A stretch of DNA of 64,000 nt from Oscheius onirici (lineage: Eukaryota > Nematoda > Chromadorea > Rhabditida > Rhabditidae): positions 9,982,001 through 10,046,000 of the forward strand of contig OW051473.1 in the NCBI GenBank assembly GCA_932521025.1, in the 5' to 3' direction. Every line of letters begins with the position of its first letter. Position 1 is the stretch's first letter. The notes beneath the pieces are model-generated. The model saw nothing but the letters and a program-made list of their open reading frames with translations, had not been told where the DNA came from and did no database searches. This document shows positions 22,237-32,429 of this stretch, piece by piece. A program made the position numbers and the translations under genes.

Positions 22237-24007
22237 TCCAAAGAAGTAGAAAAGAGACGAAACACAGAGAGGACAACCTGTTAGACTGACTGTTTATGAC
22301 AAGGTGTATACAAAGTATAATGATGATGTTGGCAGAAAATGAAAGAGACAAGGAAAGGGTTGGATGGCGATTTTTAAGCGAGTTTTCGGCGACAAGCTGC
22401 AGCTGATATGTGACCATGAGAGAATCCCTTGGCTGAATGGACTTACGGCGGCCTTTTTGTGTTGCAACTGGTTGCATTTGTGTTGCAAAAGAGCGGGAAA
22501 ATACTGAAAAAGCAAGTATAGCAGGAGTGATAATAGATCAGGTGCAGTTTTGATCTTTAATTAATTCTTAATTTCTGGCAATTAGCCAGCAAAAACACTC
22601 ACGATATTCTGTCGATGCATTTTGCAGAAGATTATTAGAACAATTTCATGCATGTAACTCCTTAAAAAGGTCACGAAAACTTGTTCTTTTCATGCACTCC
22701 GACATGTAGCAGGACCTGTTGAAGTATGAATCTTTCTACTGTAGGTAAATTTTTTTTAAAAGTGAGATCCGTGGAGTAACTGTTGTTTTGGTTCATATAC
22801 ACGACAGTAGGATTAATAATTGAGGGTCTAGTCAGTATCTGCGGAGAAAATACAGGGCTCAAAATTGAGCTGATACTGCCAGCAGGCTCTCGCATGCCAT
22901 TTTTCAAACGAAGGGTCCCAAGTACTTATCCCCACCTCAGCCCAACCAAGAATTTTACTCTTCGTGAACGTCAGTACATTGATAGTAGCATGCTACAAAG
23001 TAAAGGCGTTCATGGGCACTGTGGAACGTTCAAAGCCTCGCGCTATCTGGACTCTTCAGATGCACCCGTTCGCCAAATGATTCAATAGCGAGAGAAATTT
23101 TACTTAACTTTTTATATGCGAGGGGTCAGCTGCCCAGCTAGCTATTCATTTCGGTATACTATGACTTTATATCTAGCTACTATCAATTCACCAACTTCCG
23201 AAAATGAAAAAAATGGCGGTTTAGCCGAGCGTCTCTTTCCAAAATTTACTGGCGTCTGTTTTCAAAATTTCTCCCCGAATCAGGTACATTGAAATTTTTC
23301 GTTCTCTTACTATTTCTGTTTTAGCCTATGACCCTCAGTCTTCACTATTATTTTCCTTTAGGAATTCCCACTCAGTAGTCGTCATTGTTAATTCCGAAAG
23401 CACTAATTCCCACGGATATGATTTCACTCGACAAAGGCTTCCTATCGGAAAACTTTCAAACCTTAATCAAGTTCATTAGTTTCCACTTCTGCTTACAAAC
23501 TGAGTTCCCCCAGGTTTCCGAGCATCGTATTGACTTCAGACGTACCTAAACTGACCTTAAAGGACAAGGCATAAATTGTAGTAGGTCGAGCTAGAATGAG
23601 CTGCCGAGACTTGAAAGAGTTATCGATGTCGTGCCGCGGCGGTTCTCATCACACCTGGCGCAGCTTTCATCTAGACTACTTTGCACTAAACATTAGTTCA
23701 TAGAGGCTTTCCCATCAATTTTTTTCGAATTACGCACCTACGTCTACAAATTTGATTAGATTTTTCGACGTCATTCGTTTTGCTGTTGACTACGACAAGT
23801 GGAGTTTTCCTCCTTCAAAGTTCCAACCTATTTTCGTAGCCTATTTCTCTGTCGTTTTTTTATCACTGTCTCATTAATCTTGAGCAGTTCATTATACCGT
23901 AGTCGGGTGCTATAGAAACGACCCACATTTGCTCTCCAGAAATAAAGTAGTTGTCATTTAGCAGGCCGGGGGCTGGGAACCGAGGTCGACTCACTATCGA
24001 CGACGTG
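22237..24007. other. Intergenic stretch without a supported gene
   Basis: Contains the promoter sides of the sugar transporter (minus) and the small gene at 24008 (plus). A 101-codon ORF at 22783-23088 has no splice context and no recognised motif. Confidence 0.35.
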
Positions 24008-26813
24008 ATGGCCAAGAAGCCGGAGGCTGAGCGACTTGACTCCCTTATTTCGCACAGCGACAATTTGGACGAACAGCTCAGCGTGGTGGAATTTATTAAA
24101 ACACTTAAAAAGGTAGTTTGTTTTTATTGGTTTAATGCTAATTGATTTCAGGCCGACTCGGCTACTGATAGTATTAATGGAAAGAATGGGGAACCTTCAA
24201 AGTATGTTTTTTTTGCAAAAACTTAAGATCATACTTTTACTAACGACTACTTGAGAAAGTGATTTAAGTAGCTTTGGATGTTCAAAATGCTGGTTTATAT
24301 GAAAACTGAGCTTGTCGAAGGGCTCGCAGTTAGGTTTTTGCATGCCCTCTGAACACTTGTTTTTACCATTAAGAAAGCAGGAGATCGTTCAACTGTTCTA
24401 ACCGGTCTAAAAGGTTCCAAAAATATGGCAAAAAGATTTGCCCCGAGGGAGGATTGAACTCCCGTCTGCTCCAAGGGGGATATAGGTCCCAAGGCCGCCG
24501 CTTTAACCACTAAGCTATCGGAGCGCTGCGTCTGGAAGTTGATCTCCCGCCTAAGTAAGCACGCTCAGTGTTCTACTCGTACTCAAGACCTGTTCATTCA
24601 AATGTTCAAAGGAGAAGAAGTCGACCACTAGCTCCGGACACTAAGCTGTTCCAGGGTATCCAGACAGTGTGTCCACCGGGTGGGTCCCGTTAGCCCCCAC
24701 CCTCCTATGGGTGACCTCGTATTTTTCAACGGCAAATCGTCCCCAAATCGTCGGGAATCAATTCCTTTCGATGATTATAAGTTAGAATAATTATTTTCAA
24801 TAAGAAAAAACTTTTATTTCGCTAAAATTCCATTTTTGGCTTGGGATGTCAGCTTTTAGGCCGATTTTCGCCTATTTTGCGTACTATTTCGCTGTTTTCA
24901 AGGTGAAGAAGAGGTTTCTAAGCTTCGCAATGTTTTGCTAAGTTGTAAAACAGATCAAAAACAACAACTTTGTAGTACATCAGAACTAACCTACAAATTC
25001 TGTAACAAAACGGAGGCTACTAGTCATATAAACACCTACTGTTAGTCGATAGGGCCTGGCATCTCTCTACCGACCTGATGGTCATGACTGCATGGATTCT
25101 GTTTGGTTCTCTTCTTTGATTTAAAAACGGTGACTGTTCTTTCTCACAATGTCTCTGTATAAACTGATCGTTTATTTCTGGTGACTGTAAGCTGCAGCCT
25201 GACTGATCTGTCGTTCCTTATTCCACAGTAACTATCAGTTTAGTAACTATCAGTTAACTCAAAAACACCTTCTTCTTCTTGAAAACATCGAAATGGAGCG
25301 ACATATAGGTGAAAAGCGGCCAAAAATAAAAAATTTTGACCAAAATGGAATTTTAGCGAAATAATAGTTTTTTCTTACCAAAAATAATTATTCTAACTTA
25401 TATTCATCGAAAGGAATTGATTCCCGACGATTTGGGGACGATTTGCCGTTGAAAAATACGAGGTCGCGTTAGGCGGGAGATGCAAAAAAGTATTCGATGT
25501 GACCGTCATCAAGTAAAACTAAACTTTGCCGAATAGGGTTTTAGAAGGTTTTTCAGTTAACCTAGAACGTTTGAGACACTCAAATTTGAGCAGGTAGTAC
25601 TTGAAGGCGCTGAAGATTGGCTATAGCCGTCAGTAGTTTAAGGTTATACCCTGGAGGTTGATGATTTGTATCCTCTAACAGAAGTCGCTGGAGGTTGACG
25701 CTAAGCAGTGTTCAAAGTTACTTTGAGAACCTACGTTGGTCGGAAGGTACACGTGTAGATTAACATTGGACTCGAATTGAGTAGATCTCTATCTTCTTCT
25801 GAACCTTCGATTTGTTGACTGCATGTACAGTATGCGGTTGGAACTATACTAAACTGTTCCTTGAAGTAAGGCAAAGAGATTTGCCCCGAGGGAGGATTGA
25901 ACTCCCGTTTGCTCCAAAGGGGGAATAGGTGACAAAACCGCCGCTTTAACCACTAAGCTATCGGAGCGCTGCGATCAGAGGCTCTTTTCGCATTCAAGAA
26001 AACGCGGAAAGTGCTGCCCTGCCATTTTTTCTCAATTTGAGTCCCCCTGCTTCCGTATCTAGTATGTACTTGAATGCGGCAATGACTTTCAGCAAACGTG
26101 CCCTTATAGCTCAGTGGTAGACCTGCCCGGAACTTTACACCCCGGAGGTCGATGATTCGAATCCATCTAAGGGCAAACCATTTTTAGCGGTTATTCTATA
26201 GCGTTTTTGATCTATTCCGGAGTGAGAATAGTCTTTTTCTGTTAAAAGCATGCGCTAAACGTGCAGTTTGTTTGCCATTGATTACTACAAATTGATCATA
26301 GCAATAAAGCCATGAAGCGATTGATTGATACTCCTCCAAAGGTTTTTGTTTTGGTATGAGGTAACAATTATGACCTTCAAAATGGCATTTCCTCTAAATC
26401 TACCCAAGGATTATCCATTTTAGGCCTTTCGGTGCGGATTATTTTACTCCCTGAGTACAGAAAATCAGCCGCTCAGTGTGTCCCGAAGCGGCATTTTCTC
26501 TAGAAACGCAGTTTCTTTAAGTGGTTTCTGATAGAATACCCTCTTGAAAAGCTTTTAAGGCGGAAAATACCCTAAGTTTTCAGCGCAAATGGAGAAGCAG
26601 ACGACAAACGAAAATTAGGTAGTGCAGACAAGCGGTAAGTTACTTTCTTATTGTAAAATATCCACTCTCAGGTCAAGTGCCTCGGAACTACTTTCCAGTA
26701 TGCGACGACGATTTGTCCATCGGGCCACGGAGCCCGTCTTTTCTCAACTGGAGCAAGGAAAAGGAGCCCAGGTGAAGTGGGTGTCCATATGTGTTAAGCT
26801 TTCTTGTTATTAG
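24008..26813 (+). CDS. Small hydrophilic protein (115 aa) with a repeat-filled intron, unrecognised
   Basis: Exons 24008-24112, 24152-24201, 26584-26634 and 26672-26813; all three junctions keep the frame across introns of 39, 2382 and 37 bp. The product begins MAKKPEAERLDSLISHSDNL, has a Ser/Asn/Lys-rich centre and a basic patch SMRRRFVHRATEP. A donor at 26774 (gtgaag) could allow a further exon instead of the read-through end used here. The frame is open upstream of the ATG to an acceptor at about 23962, so the start could be further 5'. The 2.4 kb intron carries two A-type tRNA-like modules, one B, an X-type module and a foldback element. No family recognised. Confidence 0.5.
24438..24524 (-). 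repeat. A-type tRNA-like module, copy 1
   Basis: 87 bp. Ends GCTCCGA / TCGGGGC pair over 7 bp; D-arm-like GCTT...AAGC; a T-arm GGGAG-TTCAATC-CTCCC pairs fully. The middle, where an anticodon arm should be, has no 5-bp stem closing a 7-base loop. Its flank is interrupted 17 bp further by the foldback element at 24541. Confidence 0.7.
24541..25482. mobile_element. Non-autonomous foldback (MITE-like) element with long inverted repeats
   Basis: The stretch 24714-24840 (GACCTCGTATTTTTCAACGG onward) is the reverse complement, with few changes, of about 25340-25466. Outside these arms, TCTCCCGCCTAA at 24542-24553 matches TTAGGCGGGAGA at 25469-25480. The left arm carries an extra ~160 bp (24554-24713) homologous to the minus strand of about 30640-30720, apparently a nested insertion. 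The ~500-bp centre has no coding sequence, so movement would need a transposase from elsewhere. Confidence 0.75.
25570..26176. repeat. Composite element copy I: modules X(+), A(-), B(+)
   Basis: X-type tRNA-like module at about 25610-25690 (plus), A at 25882-25967 (minus), linker 25968-26099, B at 26100-26175 (plus). The whole unit is the reverse complement of 29266-29930, with many substitutions. It lies inside the large intron of the gene at 24008. Confidence 0.7.
26100..26175 (+). repeat. B-type tRNA-like module
   Basis: GCCCTTA at the 5' end pairs fully with TAAGGGC at the 3' end (7 bp) followed by A. TAGCTCAGTGGTAGA is an A-box match and GATTCGAATCC a B-box match. The anticodon region instead forms CCGG...CCGG around an 11-base loop, so it is not a standard tRNA. 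Confidence 0.65.
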
Positions 26814-26869
26814 CTTAGATTTATCCTAAACACTTTCTGTTCGACCCAGACACACCCTCACAAATAATT

Positions 26870-27210
26870 AAGTCTGTTTTATTAGTCGCCGCAGGTAATT
26901 TGGCTTGCGAACTTTTGAATGTTCATTGCACTTTGTTCCACCACACTCTGAAAATAGGTAGTCACTGACGTAAATTCCAAACGTGTCATATAAAATTACG
27001 TCGCTGCACGACAACAAATCAATCGGAAAAGCATGTTTAACAACAGTTTTAGGGATACGAAGAAGCCGGACGAAGCGGCAGCAGTGGCCGGGGATCCGAG
27101 TACCAACTGAGAGGACCCAATTTTGAGACGTGTACGACGATTCTAGAACGCAAGACTGATAGTGAGCCGGCACTTGGTTCGCCCTCCACGTCAACCTGGT
27201 CAAAAAATAA
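26870..27210 (-). CDS. Possible single-exon 3' coding region, unrecognised
   Basis: An open frame of about 111 codons runs from 27203 to a TAA at 26868-26870 with an AATAAA-like CTAATAAAAC overlapping its end and an acceptor (ttgaccag) just upstream at about 27197. It has a plausible residue mix (YLFSECGGTKCNEHSKVRK) but a second frame is also partly open. No homology recognised. Confidence 0.25.
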
Positions 27211-27375
27211 GAGATAACCTGTTTACGTGTCTAGTTTATATGAATGTTCTATTTGGTGAATGTATGAACATTTTGGAGATGCGTACACAAAACTAGCATA
27301 CTGAAATTTCTCCGAGAAGGGTTTTTTAACCTCGCAATCTACAAAAATGCTATAGGAAAAAAAGCAAAAAAGATT

Positions 27376-27667
27376 TGCCCTTAGCCGGATTCGAACCATC
27401 GACCTCCGGGGTTGTTATTTCCCGGCAGCTATATCACTGAGCTATAAGGTGTATATACTGTAGGAAGTCTTCGGCGCCCTCAAGTACAAAGTTTCTGAGC
27501 AGGAGCACTCGAAATAAGAGAAAAACGCGGCGCACCACTTCCCGCACTCTCTTCAATGCGAAAAGTATCGTTGTCTGCAGCGCTCCGGTAGCTCAGTGGT
27601 TAGAGCGGCGACCCAGGGACCTTACCACCCCTAGGAGCAGACGGGGGTTCAATTCCTCCCTGGGGCA
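27376..27667. repeat. Composite element copy II: B(-), linker, A(+)
   Basis: B module 27376-27451 (minus), linker 27452-27581, A module 27582-27666 (plus). In this A copy the acceptor-like ends GCTCCGG/CTGGGGC and the T-arm-like GGGGG-TTCAATT-CCTCC still pair although bases differ from other copies; the mid-region can form CC-AGGG/CCCT-AGG. The linker shares CCTCAAGTAC and TGCGAAAAG with copies I and III. Confidence 0.7.
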
Positions 27668-27699
27668 AATCTTTTTGCCTTTTTTCTAGGAACGTTTAA

Positions 27700-29125
27700 G
27701 ATTAGTACCAACAGTTTTACAGCCTAAATTCTGTCATCAAGAGAAGTTCAGCTATTGTATTGAGCTGCGCAACGGTGTCGGCATGCCGCTGATCAAGGAC
27801 AGAATATTTTGTAACTGTTCTGTCATCTTCTTGAGACTGGCCTGGAATTCGGACTTGGCCATGTCAAACTTTCTCTGTCCCTCATTTGTCGCTTACGAGT
27901 TGAGATCAAAATAACACGGCACTTCTTTAGCAGCTTCAGACAGTCGAGAATGGTCTTTAGTTCGACGTTATGAGAGTCTTCCGCTGGAAAGCCGGGCTCC
28001 AGCTTGTGCCTTCCTCTTCATGTCAATGTACTGTGGGAGCCAGGCCATTGAGCGTCTCTGCCCCTGCTGAAGACCAACATCGCCGACGTCGGCAAATCCC
28101 TCAGCAGCTTATAATTTTCGTTTTTCTGTCCGTCATCTGTATGAGATTCTTCTTGTCGCGATTTTCCCGATCTTTCAGGTTTTCCAATGTATAGTTTCAT
28201 AAGATGATCATGCCAACCAAAAAGGACTGCGGTCAAATGACCAAAATCTCACGTTCCGGGTCCTGCGCACTCAAAAACAAAGCGCAGCTGCGGCACAAAG
28301 TTGTGAAAGCGCTCGAAATGTTGGTTTTGGTACCAGGTTGGATTCAAGCGGCGAACTTTCAAGAAAATGTACATTGTTCTGAATAAAAAATACTTTATTT
28401 TCACTCTAGGAAGATGCTCTGGAAGGACAGTGCAGTCTGATTCGATCAGTAGATAGAATAACTGAACAATGTTTATTAAAAAAGCAAACTTTTTGACTCA
28501 CCAAGTTCTCCTGTGTTTCCCATCGCTCCTCTTCAGTTTCGGCGGGTTCCTAAATCAGTTTTAGCATGATACCAGTTTTTGAACTCACATAATATGAAAG
28601 TCGATGTCTTGAACATGGTTTAAATACGAAGGTTAAAAGAACGTCATTTGTGGACCCTTAATTAGCAAGGTTATTATGAAAAATAGGAAACTAGGTGCAA
28701 AGAATAGAAAGAAATAGAGGCTGGGATGGTTGTAAACTAGAAGGAAGATGTCACTGTCTTATGTGGGAACCAAGTGATTAATGTGGGAACCAAGTCGGGA
28801 CAGTGGGACAGGGGGAACGCTTGATTTTCCGGGCACCTGGAGTTTGATTGGAGACGTTCTGGCACACTAAACCTGCCCAGTCTGGGAATGCCGTAATTTC
28901 TCCAAAAGGAGAATTAAAAAGCTGTGGGGAAAGAAGGATTCCCAGAAATGTGAGCATGACATCCTCCTAAATTTACACCAGTTCAGTATGGGAATCACTC
29001 AATTTTCAGCCCTGATAAATTTAAAGAAAAGTGGGAAAGGAATAAGTTCCTGATGGGACCAGCAAAACAGTCCTTTAATATCCCGGCGGTCACGCTTACC
29101 ATAGGCATCATGTTGGTCCATGCCA
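27700..29125 (-). pseudogene. Diverged locus copy A (partner of 32430-33645), probably decayed
   Basis: Both loci, read on the minus strand, start with ATG GAY CAR-type exons: here MDQHDAYG with donor gtaagc (about 29101-29122). Further matching blocks lie around 28895-28925 and 28505-28640, including an exon-like piece EPAETEEERWETQENL with donor gtgagt. At the 3' side a frame reads KFDMAKSEFQASLKKMTEQL and ends in a stop at about 27757. In this copy the second exon would begin with a stop in the expected phase, so it looks broken. Family unknown. Confidence 0.35.
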
Positions 29126-29265
29126 CTTTTAGAGATCCATTATTGTTAGCTTTAGAGCAGCTGTTCGAGAACTGTGCAAAATTTTAAAATCTTGTCATTA
29201 CTTGGCTTAGAAACGAAAAACATAGCGCAACACTTCCAAGATTAGAGAACAGTTGAAAAATAATA

Positions 29266-29930
29266 TGCCCTTAGCATCGAACTTCTGGAGTTATGTTCCC
29301 GGCAGCTATACCACTGAGCTTTAATGGCACCTCACTTTAAGTTTTAGGGGCGTCATCAAATGGAAAATTTTAAAGCAAGAAGCAAGAATTGCAAGAATTA
29401 AGCGAAACCCGTTGCGCAACACTTCATGCTCATCCATGAATGCGAAAAGATTCTCTGATCGCAGCGTTCCGATAGCTTAGTGGTTAAAGCGGCGGCCTTG
29501 GGACCTATAATCCCCTTGGAGCAGACGGGAGCTCAATCCTCCCTCGGGGCAAATCTTTTTGCTATATGTTTGGAACCTTTTTTACCTTTTCCAACGCTTT
29601 TACGATCTATTTTCTGTACTTGCCAAAGACTGCAAATGTACTGCAAATCGAAGATTTAAAAGAAGATGGGCGTCTACTCCATTAGTGTCTAACGTTAACC
29701 TACACGTGTACCTTCCGACCAACGTAGGTTCTCAAAATACCAGAACATTAAACAATGCTTAGAGTCAATCTCCAGCAACTTTTGTTAGAGAGGGATACGA
29801 ACTATCGATCTCCAGTTTATAAACTTATACCACTGTCTCGAAAGAAATCGTCTATATTCAGTTTTCAGCGCCCTCAAGTACTATCTGCTCAAGTTTGAGT
29901 TTCTCATACTTTGGTTACCTGCAAAACGTT
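29266..29930. repeat. Composite element copy III: B(-), A(+), X(-)
   Basis: Degenerate B 29266-29328 (minus), A 29465-29551 (plus), and X-type at about 29776-29850 (minus). Reverse complement of copy I, including non-tRNA sequence such as CACGTGTACCTTCCGACCAA at about 29703-29722, which matches about 25745-25765 inverted. Confidence 0.7.
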
Positions 29931-30011
29931 CTATAATCATATAATATAAAGTTTAGTTCTACGTGATGATGATCACAGTCTCTGATTGATTTTTTTTTAT
30001 TTATTTTTTTC

Positions 30012-30530
30012 ATGTATTTGGGATCGAAGCTGTCTGCCGGTGGCGAGATGACCAAAGAAATAAGTAGACGAGTGCAGTTATTGTGGGCTTCATTTTTCAA
30101 CGATATGGAGGTCTACTACTCAAAGGTGACTCCATTGAAACTGAAAAAGAAGCTGTTCGAAATGAAGGTCTTACCCACGTTACTATACGGACTGGAAGGA
30201 GCCGGTTTAAAGAAGACGGAAGAAACGGCTCTAGCTATTGTTCAGCGAAAAATGGAGAGAAGGATGGTCGGCTTGTCGCTTCTGGATCATATCTCGAATG
30301 AGACCCTTCGTAGCAGGACGAACCTAAGGGACGTCGTACATGAGTACAAAATGCGTCTGTTCGACTGGGCATGGAAGGTTGCGAATGAAGACGGCAATTG
30401 CTGGACTAAAATTATCGAAGAATAGACCCCAAATCGTACAAGGACAGCTGGACGACCTCCGCAAAGGTGGAGAAATCTACTCTCGGCCAAGCTTGGTCCA
30501 ACATTTTCAACAATCGCCAGAAGACTTCCC
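30012..30530 (+). mobile_element. Non-LTR retrotransposon fragment: C-terminal end of reverse transcriptase
   Basis: The frame from 30012 reads YLGSKLSAGGEMTKEISRRV, KVLPTLLYGLEGAGL and, after a TAG at 30423-30425, GRPPQRWRNLL. These are the C-terminal landmarks of LINE reverse transcriptases that follow the catalytic YXDD region, which itself is missing. So the copy is 5'-truncated and has an internal stop; it is not functional. Clade (RTE-like or related) cannot be fixed from this piece. Confidence 0.75.
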
Positions 30531-30745
30531 CGGACTGAATACAGAAAAATGGCAGTTTGACGATTTATGTTACGACTATGTCAACCAGGATGAGGCTCTA
30601 CCATACCACGTCATACCACCGTCTTCTGAGTCCACACACTGTCTAGATACCCTGAAACAGCTTTGACCAGTGTCCCGAGCTAGTGATCGACTTCTTCTCC
30701 TTTGAACATTCGAACCGGGCAGCGAAGGTCAAATGAAACCGTACG

Positions 30746-32108
30746 GCGATCAGATGTGACCGTAAACTAAGGGGCTCTCTGGGATGAGGGAAGTAAACAA
30801 ACGGTCTGTTCAGATGCTTCGTCCATTTTTGGTAACTCAGCAACACGGACAGCACCATGATACTTTAGATTAGGACAGTCCCGCTTGTAATGTGGTCCTC
30901 CACAATTCCAGCACTTAACTTCATCCCGTCCACTGATATCTTTTCGACTTCCGTTTGCCCTCCTTCTTGGCAGCTTTTTCAGACGATTTTCCACAGCATA
31001 TACTTGCCTCACAGGCGGTCCGTCGAGAAGGCGGCTGTCTTCCTTGAGCTGCTTCATCGCGAAATATTCCTTCCTCAGATCGTCCACCGTCAGGCCTGAC
31101 TCACGTTCCAAACGAGACAGGCATCGGTTTCGGAAATCTGACAGTTCCGGATGGTTGAACGTACTGACAGCAATCATGAGCTCCAGGTCATCTTTGTTCA
31201 TCTCCTCCAGTTTTGCTTCCACTGACTTTGCCTTCAGAGATTGGAAGAAGACGTCGGCATCCTCATTCGCTTGGAACCGAAGGCTGAAGACCTCAAACCT
31301 CTTCCGGAACAGCGACTTCTTTGATCCAAACAGCTTGCTCAGCCACTCGACAGCTTCTGTCCACTCCAGATCCTTTGATAACTTCGGAAGGATGTGCCTC
31401 GTGAAGCGGCGATAGCTCTTCGTGTCGAGTCTATCCAGCAACAGTCCAGTCTTGATCGAAGCGTCCATGGTCGCACAACCCACTTCAAATGTCCATTCGT
31501 AGCGAGTCATTCAGCGGTGGTAGCCCTCATCGTCATTTGGATTGTCGATACATCTGATCATCTTGTCGTACAGCGACTCCTGGAGCGGTGATGTTGGTTC
31601 ACCAAAACGTCCTATCGACTCGGCTAACTGCTTGAACAACTGTTGAGATTCCTCTCTCTGCTGCACCATCTGGAGTTGGAACTGTACGGTCTCTTCTCAC
31701 TTCAGCTGGGCGTCGAATTGCTCCTTCTGTTGTTGAACTTGTTCCCTCTGATGCGCTGTACTAGGAGTTGATTCGTGTCCATATTGTCTGTGTCTTCGAC
31801 CTCGTCGTTCCTTTTCTTCCTCGCCATGTTCGGGTAGAAATCCTGATTGCCAGTCGTTGTAACAGGAGATGCGAAGTAGACAAGGTGTTTATTGGAGTCC
31901 CAAGCTTGAAGTGCCCCAAAAGCGCACTTTTATTTACAATAATAGAAATACAAAAACAACACTAATCATATCACAATTACTCGCTTCACAACACAAAGCA
32001 GTAAGCTAGGGTTGGATTGAGTTGTGGCTCACAATGCGATCAGATGTGACCGTAAACTAAGGGGCTCTCTGGGATGAGGGAAGTAAACAAACGGTCTGTT
32101 CAGATGCT
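30746..32108 (-). mobile_element. Decayed LTR retrotransposon: leader and Gag, no Pol
   Basis: Read on the minus strand. A 73-bp sequence is identical at 32036-32108 and 30746-30818, as expected of LTR pieces at both ends. Between them lie a leader with AATAAA motifs, an ATG at about 31827, an interrupted Gln-rich coiled region with stops, and the Gag ORF. Protease, reverse transcriptase and integrase are absent, so most of the element is deleted. Confidence 0.7.
30767..31510 (-). pseudogene. Gag-like ORF with zinc knuckle (247 codons)
   Basis: The frame carries a capsid-like helical region and a CCHC knuckle, CWNCGGPHYKRDC (C-x2-C-x4-H-x4-C), as in Ty3/gypsy-type Gag proteins. In the same frame upstream, at least two stop codons interrupt the Gln-rich N-terminal part (31511-31830). 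The last ~16 residues are encoded by the 73-bp terminal repeat rather than by Gag, showing the 3' side was lost by deletion. Not a working gene. Confidence 0.75.
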
Positions 32109-32429
32109 AGCTCGGAACTAAAGGTATTGCGCGCGTGATCTCACATGGAAAAAGCTTCAAAAGCGGCAACTCGCGTTGTCTCTCCTAGCTGACAATGTTC
32201 TTGTAATCTAGAAAATCGTGGAAACCGATGTAGAATGTAGGAGAGGCAAAGAGTGTCCCCCGTGCATTCGATATAGTGTGCCGACTTTCTAGGTACTTTC
32301 TAGGCCTTCAGTATCCCTGGGTCACACAAATTTACCTTAAAACAACAATGTTCGAATGTTCGTTACATGGTCTTTTACCTTGAGACGTCAGTCAAACTGT
32401 TCCTAGCAAAAACGATTCTGTGCTCTCTT

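Noticed and set aside
22783-23088. Plus-strand ORF of 101 codons
   Set aside because: No recognised motif, no splice signals that extend it, and the opposite strand is similarly open.
27582-27666. Functional tRNA gene (the end stem and T-arm look convincing)
   Set aside because: No five-base-pair anticodon stem with a seven-base loop and U33 can be formed, and sister copies show the same defect, so it is treated as a tRNA-like repeat.
31021-31415. Plus-strand ORFs at 31044-31415 and nearby
   Set aside because: Antisense shadows of the Gag frame.
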